A stretch of DNA of 64,000 nucleotides from Ciborinia camelliae (lineage: Eukaryota; Ascomycota; Leotiomycetes; Helotiales; Sclerotiniaceae): positions 1,775,650-1,839,649 of the forward strand of contig JANPYM010000008.1 in assembly GCA_025890175.1 (NCBI GenBank), written 5' to 3'. Numbering within the stretch: position 1 is the first letter of the stretch; each line of letters begins with the position of its first letter. Under the pieces are notes generated by a model. It saw only the letters and a list, made by a program, of their open reading frames with translations, had not been told where the DNA came from and did not search any database. A program made the translations under genes and the position numbers. This document shows, piece after piece, positions 1 through 11,700 of the stretch.

Positions 1-684
1 TTAAGATGACATGAAATCAAGCATTTTGGTGTGGAGTACGTACTCCCGCAGAACTATAAAATCAGGAACATTAGGTAAGGACCATTGAAATTTGAAGGAC
101 TGAGGACCCTTCAATTCTCATCACACGGGGCAGTTTCCAATACTGCAATATAATTAATTTTTCTCTGGTTGCTCAGCAATTGGAGAAAAAGTTTGAGATC
201 ATAATCAATTTTCTATCTATGGATTGTTGACTAGAGAAAAGTCAAGGATTTAGATATTATTTAATGGTACATTTGGTTATGATCATGGCCATGATCTCGA
301 AGGTACACTGTGTAGGGTGGATTAAAGTAAAAAAAAAGCAAACGTAATTTTGTTTGACCCCAGTTGTCATGAGAATCAGAAAATTTGACCATAGACGCCA
401 TTGCCAATAGATCAAATCAAGATAACTCGGAAAACTTCAACAAAAGCGTGCGCATCAACCTATGCAATATGCCCACCGTCCATGATACCTATGCAAAGAC
501 GTTAGAGAAATCATTCGAGTTCATATGCAGTCAAAAATAACCCTCCTCCCCCCCGAATATCACAATGTACATGTGAAGGAAGGCTCAAACGCCACGAGAA
601 TACAAGAATGTAAAAATCGAATTTGGGGGTGGCAGATCAATATCAAGAATATTTGTCTCATCTTGAAAGGATAACCGATTTCCC
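1..684. other. intergenic / 3' flank, no gene seen
   Basis: AT-rich sequence downstream of the gene at 685-2028. I see no open frame with coding character and no RNA gene. A short C-run lies near 548-554. Confidence 0.6.
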
Positions 685-2028
685 TCATGAAACCTCCCAC
701 TCTGAGTCCTGTAACTCTCGTTGAACCTCATGAACATTATCATCCTTGTCGACATAGGTGAGATCCGAGGTCCACTTTTGTCCTGGGGCACTTCGTCCAG
801 TCTTTGGTGGAGCGGTGTACTCTTTCTCATCGGTTGAGCTGGCAGTTGTAGCACCCTCTACACCAGTCTGCTCCTTCTTGGTTCTCTTCTTCTGCTTCTT
901 TGAAACTTGCTCCCATTCACGAGAATCTTCGATGACAGTCTTAACACGCTCATCATCATCCCCATAACCTTGCCATTGGCTACCTACAACCTCGCTCTCT
1001 GAGAAGTTCTCAGCTGGAGTGGGAGTGTTGACCTTGTTGGTTTTCTTATCCTCGGCGGTGTCAAGCAAATTGAACTTGTTAGGGTTGGTAGCGGAAGTGT
1101 TTGATCCATTCTTGGCAGGGGAGGCAGTCCAAGCAGATTCGGCAGATTTTTGGGAGGCCATGAATTGACTGCCATCCTTGGCGGCTCTACCCTCGGCTTC
1201 TCTAGCGGTACGACGTTGATTTTCCTCCTTGACCTTGCGTTCCTTTTCCTGTTGCTCTTTTACGAGCTTGGCCCCTTCAACCTTGACGCGATTTTGTCTT
1301 TGCTTCTTTGTTTCGGCCGGTTGAGGAGCAGCCTTATTCTTTTCCTTCTTGGCTGGCTTAGGGTTGGTAGGTTCGGTGACTTTCAAGACAGATGGGCCAG
1401 GAGCAGCAGGTTCAAGCATATCAGCGATACCACTTGCGACAGGAGAAGTGAGGCTAGTTGGGCCGACTTCAGGGGAATCAGTGAAGGATTGATCATCATC
1501 GGCATCGCCAGCAGTGATATTTCCAGAGTCCTTAAGTTTATTCTCTTGGGCACGAGATTGTTTAACAGACTTTTGACGATTGGCAGTTGTAGAAGATTTA
1601 CCAGAGAATTGAGTACCAGCTTGGGTTTTGGCGAATTGAAGAGCAAATTTTCTGTTGCTTTCCGCTTCATGATCATCATCGGAGTCATCGGCGACAGGCT
1701 TGACAGTTTCTTGCTTAGGTTCGGGTTCGGTTTTCGTTTTTTGAGGAGCAGGAGCTTTCTTCTTTTGAGCTTTGGTGGATTTGGTAGAAGACTTGTTATC
1801 CTGATCACCGCTACTCAATCCACCATCTTTCTTGGGTTTCTTGGACTTTGGCTCCTTGCCATCTTCAATAACCTTGTTTGCTTGCTTGGTAGAAGTAGGA
1901 GTAGAAGCTTGAGGTTTAGCATTCTTGAATTTCTTGCTTTTGGTCTTGTTCAAGTAATAATATGCACCTGCCACGCCGACAACAACAGTCCAGCCGATGG
2001 CAGTCTTGACAATCTCGGTGGTCTCCAT
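685..2028 (-). CDS. membrane-anchored lysine/alanine-rich low-complexity protein (447 aa)
   Basis: Single-exon gene. The first ATG is at 2028; the open frame extends a little further upstream only through non-ATG codons. Residues about 8-24 form one hydrophobic segment (WTVVVGVAGAYYYL), so the N-terminus is probably a signal anchor with a short lumenal or external end. The rest is disordered and rich in Lys, Glu, Ser, Thr and Pro. A Lys/Glu/Arg coiled-coil stretch lies around residues 245-300 (KKEKNKAAPQ, KEQQEKERKVKEENQRR). The C-terminus has acidic and Trp-containing patches (SQWQGYGDDDE, SEWEVS). This layout fits conserved but uncharacterised fungal tail/anchor proteins. I do not recognise a function. 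The anchor plus charged coiled coil would suit an organelle-surface tether, which is inference only. Confidence 0.75.
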   Translation of the reverse strand: METTEIVKTAIGWTVVVGVAGAYYYLNKTKSKKFKNAKPQASTPTSTKQANKVIEDGKEPKSKKPKKDGGLSSGDQDNKSSTKSTKAQKKKAPAPQKTKTEPEPKQETVKPVADDSDDDHEAESNRKFALQFAKTQAGTQFSGKSSTTANRQKSVKQSRAQENKLKDSGNITAGDADDDQSFTDSPEVGPTSLTSPVASGIADMLEPAAPGPSVLKVTEPTNPKPAKKEKNKAAPQPAETKKQRQNRVKVEGAKLVKEQQEKERKVKEENQRRTAREAEGRAAKDGSQFMASQKSAESAWTASPAKNGSNTSATNPNKFNLLDTAEDKKTNKVNTPTPAENFSESEVVGSQWQGYGDDDERVKTVIEDSREWEQVSKKQKKRTKKEQTGVEGATTASSTDEKEYTAPPKTGRSAPGQKWTSDLTYVDKDDNVHEVQRELQDSEWEVS

Positions 2029-3357
2029 GATGAATAAAGCGCAGATGTTTAAATTTCCAATTGGTGTCGTAATCAAGCTCTCGAGCTCTCGAATGAGGTA
2101 GGTTGATCTATTGGGACATCCGGGAAAGCTGAATGTATGATTTGTGTCTTTATCGAATTGAATGCAATGAGTTGATTGTCGGAATGAAAGTTTGTGAAGA
2201 AGGTGGAAGGGAAGGATTGAATGTGGAAGGATTTGAAAGAGAGAATGAATATTAAGTATGTGTGTGTGTTCTTAACTTTAGCTTGGAAGAATTTGAAAAG
2301 AAAAGACGGACGGATAGTTAGGTTAAGGTTGCAAACCCTATTGCTGTAAGACTTCCAAGGTTTTGGTTCGAAGGGAAAGTATCGAAAATAGGTAATTATG
2401 TGTTCCAAGGTTGAGAATGTATATCGAGATGTGGCCTTTAACTTAACCTCAAGCTAGGTAGGTGGTATTCCGATCAATCCAGCTCACGTTCTAGCGTCAC
2501 CTTCCGAGCGTACCCAGATATGCAGGGGAACCAATCAGAGGAAGACTATACAAACACTGGCTCCAATTGATTCCGAACCTCCGAACTTCCGATCCCCGTG
2601 CGGGATGATTCTTGTGTGACTCGCGAGTGGCTGGTGGGTCGTGGATGGAATAAACCGACGGGGTGGATGAATCATGCAGTATGATTTTGATGAGGGACCT
2701 TATTGTACGATGATTTCCCGTGATGAGGTGATTCCAGATTATTGTTCAAATGTTGGACCGAAGAGGAAAGACGAACATGGGAGGTATCCATCCATGGATG
2801 GCTCATTGATAAGGACGGGTTGGATTTACCTAATAATATGTGGGGTGAATGAATCACCCATACCTACCTACCTAGGTAAGCTAGGTACGGTACCTTTATA
2901 CCCGTGGACGTAGTAGATAATACGGTGGTGATACATGTACGGATGATTGTTTTGACTGAAGAGGGGAAGGGAAACCTCCAGCTACCTATGTCATGATGAT
3001 TCAGTACCTAGTTTTGAATTCACAACACATACCATCTCATACCTCTCAAACCTTCAATCCAACCAATTTTCTTATTAATCAAAGTCAGCTGATCTGATCT
3101 TCTAGACTTATTATTATATTGGATTAGATTACTGGTATTGCATCATTCATCCCACAGTACCGACAGTTCCTACTGCCTACCTATCTCCTACCTACTCCTA
3201 GATATCATCCTACAATATTTATATCCTCACTCTTTATCTTTATTCTCCTTTCTTCTACTTTGCTCTGCTTCGCTTCTATCTTTGCTTTCCTACCTACCTC
3301 CGGAGTTCCTAGGAGCTAATAAGTAATCTCTACTCGTACAATCAACCCTCACTCAAA
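2029..3357. promoter_or_regulatory. divergent intergenic region (1.3 kb)
   Basis: It separates the minus-strand gene at 685-2028 from the plus-strand nucleoside hydrolase. It includes CCTACC/TAGGTA motifs, a perfect TACCTAGGTA palindrome at 2869-2878, and pyrimidine-rich leader DNA at about 3160-3350 just before the hydrolase ATG. No supported gene inside. Confidence 0.45.
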
Positions 3358-4975
3358 ATGTCTCTTAACCGTGTCATTATTGATACAGATCCTGGTAAGA
3401 TCACAATTGCTTTTTCTTTTAGTTCCTTGGGATCATGAAGCTAATGTAAGACCAAAAAGGAGTTGATGATGTTCTGGCCATTCTATTAGCCTTGGCTGCT
3501 AAGCCAGAGGAGCTTGATGTTATGATGATTTCTATAACCTATGGAAATGTCGAAGTTCAAAGGTATATTCGAAAATCCCGATACCTATTGTTCATCAATA
3601 GCTTTACTGATCAAATGTAAAGTTGTCTGAAAAATTGTGTGGCTTTGTTCCATGTCATTGAACAAGAGTTGAAATGGAGAAAAGAGCGTGGCCAACTTGA
3701 GGGCTTCGATGCAATGAAGAAGTCGAAGCCCATAGTGGCTGTTGGCGCAGACCACCCACTTGAAGATGAAATGCTTATGGCAGACTATTTCCGTAGGAAC
3801 CTCAGCAATAGATTCCTCTGGAGTATCAACTAATTTTGGCAATAGATGGTATCGATGGTCTTGGTGGTGTTCATACCAGTGTAAGATAGCTGTCTCCCCG
3901 TGGTTTATTTCTTGTATGAGACTGCCAACTGACTTATACCCCATAGCATCCACATCTCTCTCCCGCCGATACTTGGAAGACCCTCTTTGACCCTCCAGCT
4001 GCAAATGCTACCCCTGAAGAAGTTGCCGAAGCCCACTTACTCGCTTCCCCATCCCCATCATTCAAAGCTTCGCAAGCTCCTGCTCATCAGGAAATGCTTC
4101 GCTTACTTCGAGAAAATCCTAAGGATACAATTACAATTGTTTGTGTTGGACCTTTAACTAATATTGCTTTGGCTGCCGCGGAAGACCCCGAAACATTTTT
4201 GAGAGTGAAGGAGGTTGTTGTAATGGGTGGCGCGATCGATGTGGAGGGTAACATTACACCTGTCGCCGAATTCAACACTTATGCCGACGCAGTCGCAACA
4301 GCCAGAGTATTCGCTCTTACATCTCCAAACCCTGTCACAACCATGCCCCCCGTACCTTTGAACAAGTCAACTCTTCCACCATATCCAAAAAACCTCTCCA
4401 GGCCACTCAACTTGACGTTATTCCCTCTGGATATTACAACTCCACACAAGTTACACAAATCAGACTTTCAAGCAAAGTTGGACCCTCTAATCAAAGCTGG
4501 AAGTCCCCTCGCAGAGTGGACATCTGTATTCGTACACAAGACCTATGAGAAACTCAATTCTCTTGGTAGAAATGCATCATTAGATCCAGGCCTCGAATTG
4601 CATGACCCTCTTTGTATCTGGTACATGCTAACACGTGCATCCCCCACCTGGATGACTTTCCCAAAGGGTCCCGAGGATATTCGAGTTGAGACGTCTGGTC
4701 AATGGACTCGAGGTATGCATATCGTCGATAGACGAATGAGGAAGAAGGCAGGCGTAGCACAGGTCAAGAGCCCTGGAGCTGTGGATATTATGGATCCAAT
4801 GGAAAGCATTGTTACAGTTGTTCATGTTAATAATGATATCGACATTACAGCTGATGAGCCTGGAGATAATGGTGGCTGGCTTAGTGTTCATAAGGGCAAC
4901 AGAGTCAACAGAATTATTGGCACTCCTGGAGAGGAAGCTTTTGGACCTTATCTTTTGGACAGAGTTTTTGGATAA
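3358..4975 (+). CDS. inosine/uridine-preferring nucleoside hydrolase (457 aa)
   Basis: Five exons: 3358-3394, 3460-3562, 3623-3792, 3846-3880, 3947-4975; all junctions are GT-AG and in phase. The family hydrolyses the N-glycosidic bond of nucleosides (purine or pyrimidine salvage). The N-terminal calcium-binding motif DTDPGVDD is at residues 9-16, and exon 4 completes HGIDGLGG at 104-111; both are hallmarks. The intron falling after Pro12 splits the first motif and confirms the splice model. NVEVQ and VCVGPLTNIA match further family blocks. At 457 aa it is longer than the usual 310-350 aa enzymes, with the extra length in the C-terminal half, as in other filamentous fungal members. Substrate preference (uridine against inosine) cannot be told from sequence. 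Confidence 0.92.
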
Positions 4976-5499
4976 ACTCTAGATTGGATAATCTGGTATT
5001 TTTGGATTACACCACATGTCCTCGCCTTGGTTAAAGGAACTCTAGATTGGATAGCCCGGTGCTTTTGGATTACAGCACACATCCCCACGTTGGTTAAAGA
5101 TACTACACGTTGTACCTAGAGGCTTGGTTTTAGAAAATAAATCTGAGCCATTTGAAAACAGCCTTGACATCCCTCATGATTTGATCTCGAATCTATTAGA
5201 TTTTTGACATGCATTCGCTTGAGCTATCCTCCATAGTCAACTCAAAGTCGAGAAGATGGATATATAAGATCCCTTCTATGACATTCCATCCAACGCCAAA
5301 TAATGCAGCATAAGTATCATTACGCCCATCTCGCGCGCACGCTCATCCACACTTTTATAAATGCCAAATTATGGTATCTCCCCCGCATCTCCCCCCACTC
5401 CTCAATCCCTTGGTCCTCTCCCGTCCCCCATTTAGTCTCTAGCATTCCCTCCATCCAAAATATGCCCCTAACCACGAATGTGCAATCTCGGGCCCTTGA
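4976..5499. other. convergent 3' intergenic region
   Basis: Lies between the 3' ends of the nucleoside hydrolase (+) and LSM8 (-). A diverged direct repeat is visible at 4976-5096: two copies of about 60 bp starting AACTCTAGATTGGATA. No gene seen. Confidence 0.5.
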
Positions 5500-6018
5500 T
5501 CACGAATGTTTCGTCCCTCCAATAACCGCCCCCTTAACCTCAACCCAATTAATACTATCATCCAATTCCTCATCCACCAATCCAACCACTACGACATTGT
5601 CACCGCGGATTAGATAGAGACCGTGCGGGACTTCGCTGGAGGCTTCGGGGTCTTCTGGAGGTCGGATTATGCGCTCGATGGTTTGGGATAGGACCTGCGG
5701 GGTTTGTTAGAGTGTGGAGAGAGGGGTAGAGATGAGGGGGGAGGGGTAGAGAGGAAGATGAGGGAGAACATGGGAGAGAATATATACCAAGTTAGTCTGT
5801 TGATCACAACTCAAAAGAGTGCCGACCAGCGTTCTCGAATCCGCAGTTAAGATCAGAACTTTCTCTAGGGAGCTGTTAGGATTCGGTTGTAAGTCTTGCT
5901 TGCTTTTATAGTTCGTGGAGAAAATATGAGTAACAAATGAAAGAATAAAAGGCCAAATGGATCAAAGAAGGGGTGAAAGGAGGGGAAACTCACTGTTTAC
6001 ATAGCTAGAGAGTGACAT
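5500..6018 (-). CDS. LSM8: U6 snRNA-associated Sm-like protein LSm8 (98 aa)
   Basis: Three exons on the minus strand: 6018-5994, 5864-5788, 5694-5500. The frame is too broken by introns to appear as one long ORF. The spliced product starts MSLSSYVNKKVLILTADSR and has the Sm1 fold (VGTLLSCDQQTNLVLSQ) followed by the Sm2 signature GLYLIRGDNVVVVG, then DEELDDSINW. The C-terminal tail ends GTKHS. LSm8 replaces LSm1 in the nuclear LSm2-8 ring that binds the 3' end of U6 snRNA and acts in splicing. Length fits the family (about 95-100 aa). The start lies next to an A-rich context and the second intron acceptor CTCCCTAG keeps phase. It is divergent from the gene at 6248 with 229 bp between start codons. 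Confidence 0.93.
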
Positions 6019-6247
6019 TTTGTAGCTGTAGCAAGCTGGAGCTGCAGTCGCAACTCTGCTGTGAGGAATGATATCGTGGGTGTGGCTGCGCAGGGAAGTG
6101 GGGCTTGGGGAATCAATTCACTATTGAGAAGGATAATAGAATATGAAGTTTGCTCAGTCTATAAGTCAGACTGGTAAATGTGATTTTTGTTTGAATAATA
6201 TATTCTCAACTCTCAACTTTCAACCTCAATAATCTCAGTCACCAAAA
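6019..6247. promoter_or_regulatory. shared bidirectional promoter LSM8 / 218-aa gene
   Basis: The 229 bp between two divergent start codons must hold promoter elements for both genes. The plus-strand side has a CT-rich leader (TCTCAACTCTCAACTTTCAACC) directly before CACCAAAAATGGC, a good fungal start context. Confidence 0.5.
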
Positions 6248-6904
6248 ATGGCTAACAACCAAAACCCCCAAATGACGGGAGCTCGGACCAATAAACCTCC
6301 GATCACCGACCCATACATGCCTCTTGCCATTCAATACCTTCTTCTCAGAGCAAGCACCCCATCTCCTTCTCCAGCACAACTAAGCAGATTCGCACACTAC
6401 TGCCAAATCAGCGAAGACGAACTAAAAGGACCTGCGATTACTTACACTTCGGACCCCGCGCATAAGATACACCCAAGTAAATTGAAGTTGTATCTCAGTG
6501 AAGTTGATAGCAAGCTCGAAGCTTACGCACTCAGAATCGAAGCTCACGAACACAAATTACGAGTTGATGAATTGATTGCCTCCGAATTACATGATAGATA
6601 CCTTGAGAGAACTGCGGGGAAAATACGAGGATACAAAGTATTTGTCGACGAACTTGCTATCAAACAAGCAAAGCAGAAAAGTCAAGAGGGATTCCGCGCG
6701 GCCTTAGAAGAAGTTCGATCTCACCGCGATAGAAAAGCTCCTGTTACGACAACCCCAGAAGTTCAAGAAATCCAGTCGCCAGAACAAGCAGATCTTGACA
6801 AGAAGAAGCTCATCAATACCGTTGAACTTGGATCAGAGCTTCGGGGAAACTCTTTACAACGATCCGTCAGGTTCGCTACAGACGTTACATACATAAAGAA
6901 TTGA
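6248..6904 (+). CDS. 218-aa helical protein of unknown function, upstream of and abutting VPS26
   Basis: Intronless frame with a strong start context (CACCAAAAATGGC). The N-terminal 45 residues are Pro-rich (NQNPQMTGARTNKPPITD). From about residue 75 to 170 it is strongly helical and charged (LSEVDSKLEAYALRIEAHEHKLRVDELIASE), with coiled-coil character. The C-terminus is polar. I do not recognise a family. The striking feature is position: its TGA (6902-6904) is followed by a single base and then the VPS26 ATG at 6906, in another frame. Either both proteins come from one bicistronic mRNA, or the VPS26 promoter lies inside this reading frame. Codon use and an uninterrupted 218 codons argue that it is real and not a chance upstream ORF. 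Confidence 0.7.
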   Translation: MANNQNPQMTGARTNKPPITDPYMPLAIQYLLLRASTPSPSPAQLSRFAHYCQISEDELKGPAITYTSDPAHKIHPSKLKLYLSEVDSKLEAYALRIEAHEHKLRVDELIASELHDRYLERTAGKIRGYKVFVDELAIKQAKQKSQEGFRAALEEVRSHRDRKAPVTTTPEVQEIQSPEQADLDKKKLINTVELGSELRGNSLQRSVRFATDVTYIKN

Positions 6905-6905
6905 C

Positions 6906-8001
6906 ATGTCGTTCCTCTTTTCCGCCCCAGTCGATATCGATATCGTTCTGGAAGATGGAGATAGTCGGGAGACGGTAGAGGTTAAGAACAAGAGTAGCAA
7001 GGAAAGGGTACCACTTTACAAAGATGGCGAATCTGTGAGAGGAGCTGTCACTATTAGACCTAAGGATGGAAAACGGTTAGAGCACACAGGTATTAAGGTG
7101 CAATTTATTGGAATGATTGGTAAGTCGCATATCCCAGCGCAGATTTGATCTATATCTCAGCTTCGATTTACTAACTTCAGAACTCATAGAAATGTTTTAC
7201 GATCGAGGTAACCACTATGAGTTCTTGTCATTAGGACAAGAGCTTGCTGCCCCAGGCGACTTACAACACCCACAAGCTTACGACTTCAACTTTAAAAATG
7301 TCGAGAAGCAATATGAATCGTACAATGGCATTAATGTCAAGTTACGTTATTTTATTAAGGTCACAGTCTCTAGACGAATGGCCGATGTTATCCGCGAGAA
7401 GGACCTTTGGGTTTTCTCTTATAGAATTCCTCCGGAGATGAACAGTTCTATTAAGATGGATGTTGGTATTGAGGACTGCTTGCATATCGAATTTGAGTAC
7501 TCGAAATCGAAATATCACCTCAAAGATGTTATTGTTGGCCGCATTTATTTCTTGCTGGTTCGTCTCAAGATTAAACATATGGAATTGTCTATTATTCGAC
7601 GCGAGACCACTGGAACACCCCCCAACCAATACAATGAGAGTGAAACCTTGGTACGATTCGAGATTATGGATGGTTCACCATCAAGAGGAGAAACTATTCC
7701 TATTAGACTTTTCCTAGGCGGCTTTGATTTGACCCCTACTTTCCGCGAAGTCAACAAAAAATACTCCACTCGTTACTACTTGAGTTTAGTTCTCATTGAC
7801 GAGGGTAAGTGACCCCCCTGACTCTTCCCCAAAACCCTAACTAACAACCCCGCAGATGCCCGACGTTATTTCAAGCAATCCGAAATAGTTCTCTACCGCC
7901 AACAACCAGAAGATGTTCTGGCCCTCGGCCAACAGACCAAGATCGCTGGTGCACACTCTGCTCCTAATCCCGCGGCCCAGAAACGAATCTCTGCTCAATA
8001 A
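6906..8001 (+). CDS. VPS26: retromer subunit Vps26 (324 aa)
   Basis: Three exons: 6906-7119, 7190-7804, 7856-8001. The product begins MSFLFSAPVDIDIVLEDGD and has the two arrestin-like beta-sandwich lobes of Vps26. Very conserved blocks include EMFYDRGNHYEFLSLGQELA, NVEKQYESYNGINVKLRY, VTVSRRMADVIREKD, NSSIKMDVGIEDCLHIEFEY, and RRETTG..PNQYNESET. The spliced length of 324 aa fits fungal orthologues (yeast Pep8/Vps26). With Vps35 and Vps29 it forms the cargo-selective retromer trimer that recycles receptors from endosome to Golgi. The first in-frame ATG is used; the upstream 218-aa ORF ends one base before it. The final exon encodes DARRYFKQSEIVLYRQ, another retromer hallmark. Confidence 0.97.
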
Positions 8002-8771
8002 ATCGTCTCGCCTCCCCCCTCTCCACCTAATTCCTCTGTTTCTACTCCGTTGATACCTACAGCCCGATTTCTTTTTTTGTTCTCTTTTCTTTTTGCGTGC
8101 GTGGTTATGGGATTTACATATTGGGAAGGATACATGGATCAATCGATTGATTATTTGGAGAAAAGCTATCAGTCCAGTAAAGATACTAAGAATATGAGGA
8201 GAAAGCTACTTGAGGAAGAGAAGAAAGGTTTCAGATACCGGTACCATACCAGAGAAGCCTTTTCATGATTGTACAATATGAATCTCAAGGAGGCTTTGCG
8301 ATAAATAATTCACATGGCGGGTTTTGTTCTACTTGCAGTACCTAGCAGCTTTTGCTTTTAGGAGGAAGGGGGAATTACTGGTAGAATGAAACACCGCGCA
8401 TGCATACCTATTATGAATAAAGATATTTAAGATGCATACTCACTTGTGCATTGAATTCATGTAGTTTCCCTCCCTCGACGCATCGAAATTGAGTTGCACA
8501 GACAATCACACCCGCAGGAAATGGAAAATTCCCCCCATCATCTTCTTGGTAATTTATATCATTTTCATGTAATTTCTATCCTTACAACATTGCCTAAAAG
8601 ATACCTACCATACTTTGAAAGATGTCATCTCATTATGAATCCATCAGAATGCCTGCCAAATCAAAACCATCCGATAATTTGCGCCAGTTGCTTTGCTCGT
8701 CTGTCGCTCGCATACATTACACCTTGATCATTTTTCCTCCTCTCGGTCTCGTTTCTACTGCTTTGTCTGCC
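8002..8771. other. convergent 3' region VPS26 / NUP120
   Basis: Both flanking genes end here, so it should contain their 3' UTRs and poly(A) sites. AATAAA-like sequences occur (for example GAATAAAG near 8414). No gene seen. Confidence 0.5.
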
Positions 8772-11700
8772 TCACATCTCCATCATATCCCCACCGCCAC
8801 CCAAACTAAACCTGCCATTCTCAATCGCGGCCACGCGGTCCAATTCCTCCTGATACCCCCTCCTAACATCCGCCAAGGTAACCACTCTCCTCTTGACCCC
8901 TCCATCTTCTTTCCCACCCTTCGAAATTCCCCTACCTGTTCCTCTCCCCATATTCCCCGCGTCTTTTCCCTTCACCCCCTCGTATAAAATCCACGCCTGT
9001 TTCGGATCCACACAACTCAACGCATTAATAACCGCTACGTATTGTTTCGTGACCAGTGTTTCCCCTTCCTCTCCCAATTCTCCACTTCCTAGTTTACTAT
9101 CGCTTTCCGAGGAAGCTTGGAGACGGTAAAGTCTTTCTAGAGAAATAGCTGCTGCGCCGCGGAAATCAGAATGCTGAATTCGCCATGCGTATAGAATTTT
9201 ATGATATGGAACACCATTTGTAACTTCGACGATATTCGCGCATTTTTGCGCCAGTATTTCATCGACGAGATCTTGGAGTCCGAGGAATGGGAAAGAAATA
9301 AGTTGGGTAGCGTGAGAAGATTCACACATTTTAGTGATAAGTAAACGGAGTGAGGAAGTTTGGAGAGCGGTATTTGTAAAGAGGCAAAGGGCTGAGTAAG
9401 CGAGTTCGTAGAGAGAAGTTTGGAGGGCGGCGTGGAAGAGACGACTGTGCATTTCGGTGCTAAGATGAGGATCATGTTGACCGGGTTTGATGAATTGGAG
9501 GGCTAGGCGAGAGAAATCAATCACGAAAGAGTACATTTTTTCGTTGTCGTATAGAGAGACGATGTGGGAATAATATTCTGGAAGACCTGCGTTCAAAAGA
9601 TTCTTTTCTGTTTCGTCTAGGAGGCCAGCACTGTGTGGGTTTGCCTGTTTGTGATCTGCATATGCTAAGAGAAATATGTCTTAGTTAAATGACCCCTCAA
9701 GTTCAGAGGCTGGAATAACTTACCCATTCCAAAAGCAGCTTTCTTAAAATGTAATGCTGCAGTGCGAGGATCATTAGCAGCTAGGCACGCTCTACCTTGG
9801 ACATATGTAGAGAATGAATCATGTTCGGTGAAGCGTGAAAATTCCATCGCCAATTCAGACTGGCCATGCTTTAACAAGAAACATTGGATGATGGCGGGTG
9901 GAGATTCGTATTTGCTATCAGGTTTGCAAAGTTCTGTGATAAAGTCCGTCAAAGCTGTAGACATCGAAGCTCCTCGTTCGAGTCCGAATAGATGTCTATG
10001 GACACCTTCGAGGACTGTAACAGTCTCATACGATATTGGCTTCTTGGACAAACTAGATGTTGATTCATCTATGGAATTTGAGCGTTCACGAGTTGGAAGA
10101 GGTAAGTCAATCTTGGTTTTGGCCAACCAAGAAACAAGTTCTAGTCTCTTGAGCATAATCAAGAGCTGGGTGAAAACCTCACCAGTCTCAAATTGAATGC
10201 CTTCCTCCCCATGGTTAATTTCAACCTCAATGAGAATCAATAAGAGAAGCTGGTCAAGACAAATGCTTCTGTGTAGCTCAATAGTCTCTTGGACGCCCTT
10301 AACAATAAGCCTATTACCAGTGCTGGCCAGAGGTAATGGGTGTCTCGAGTCACTTCCAATAGATGTTATCATGAAGTCAAGAAGAGCTTCATACACATGA
10401 GATGTGACATCCCTGAATGTGCCACCCAAATTCGCCACTAGTTGATGATACTCTTCATCACCAATCTGATTCGAGTAATCACAACTGTCATATAGTATCT
10501 TCATTCTCGCTGCTGGGAGAAACGTCGGCTCTTCGTAAAGTTGGCCCAATAGGGCAGAGCGGAAGCTATGAAACAGAACATCTGGAACCGCCTCACCAAA
10601 CAAAGATCCAGCAGTGAGAAGTGTAGATACATATTCCGTGCCCGTAGTGGTTTGCTCGGGGTTGTGCCATATGCGCTCTAAACTACTACAACCTCGGACT
10701 GCTGATAATCCATCTGCCGAAACAACCCAAGGCATCGCCCCCATGGGGTCAATGGTCAAAGACAGGGCTTCGCCTCTTTGTTTGTCTAACTCGACAAGCA
10801 GACGATAGAATCGTCTCCATTGTGCATCAGTGGCAAGGCGGAATTGTTCAAAATCGACTCCTCCGCCTGGTGCTTGACCCAATGTGGCGGTAATTCCAAT
10901 ACTTGAACATAACCTCTCAGGTAGCGGTGCGGATCTGCGTGATATATCCTTCGACGTTCCTAGACCTCTTTCATAGATGGCCAGTCCGGTCTCAATGGTT
11001 GCGTGTGTGAATTTACCCGGATATAATATGTATGCTAACCACTTGTCGGTTGAATCTAAGGTGTCGCCAGGATAAACGGTGGGCAAAGGTGTTTGAGCAA
11101 GACTTTCGCTCACCATAGCTTCCCAGCCTTGCACCCACGACTGCTCAACCATCTCTTCAGAGCCACTCTCAAAGTAAAGCTTTTGTACTCGATATGTTGT
11201 ATTATTTTTCCACAAAGTCCACAGACTTAAGGCATTTCTCTTTCTATGCGGGATGACTGAGAAATCTGCCATAGTCCAAAGGTCTGAGGTAGGCGTTTGA
11301 GGGACCAAAGTGTTATTTGGAAAGGAGTCGGACACGACCAGGTTTCCAACGTCATCGGCGGGAGTGATATTCCAGAATTTAAATTGCCCTTCGCCGATTG
11401 GGGAGTATGTGACGCAGAGAGCGCTTTCGTTATTGTGGCCATATACTTTGACCAGTTGTGAATATGAAGGGTCGATCACTGGCTTTCTAGTATTCTTGGT
11501 ATCTATTTCCTGGCCAAGAATATCACCAATATATGCGATTCGTCCATTAGACAAGTTCCAAATTCGAAGATTGTGATCCAAAGAGACAGTGAACGCATAG
11601 GGTTGCCCATCGATACTTGTTGATGGCGAAGATATAGAAGTGACAGTTGATAATTCGACATTATTGTTTCCGTAACGAACAGTATTGCTTCCTTGGAAAG

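Noticed and set aside
1150..2037. 295-codon frame on the + strand
   Set aside because: Antisense shadow of the minus-strand gene at 685-2028; it is long only because that gene is rich in biased codons.
8050..8268. 72-codon frame after VPS26
   Set aside because: Lies in the VPS26 3' flank, no start context, low-complexity codons; likely chance.
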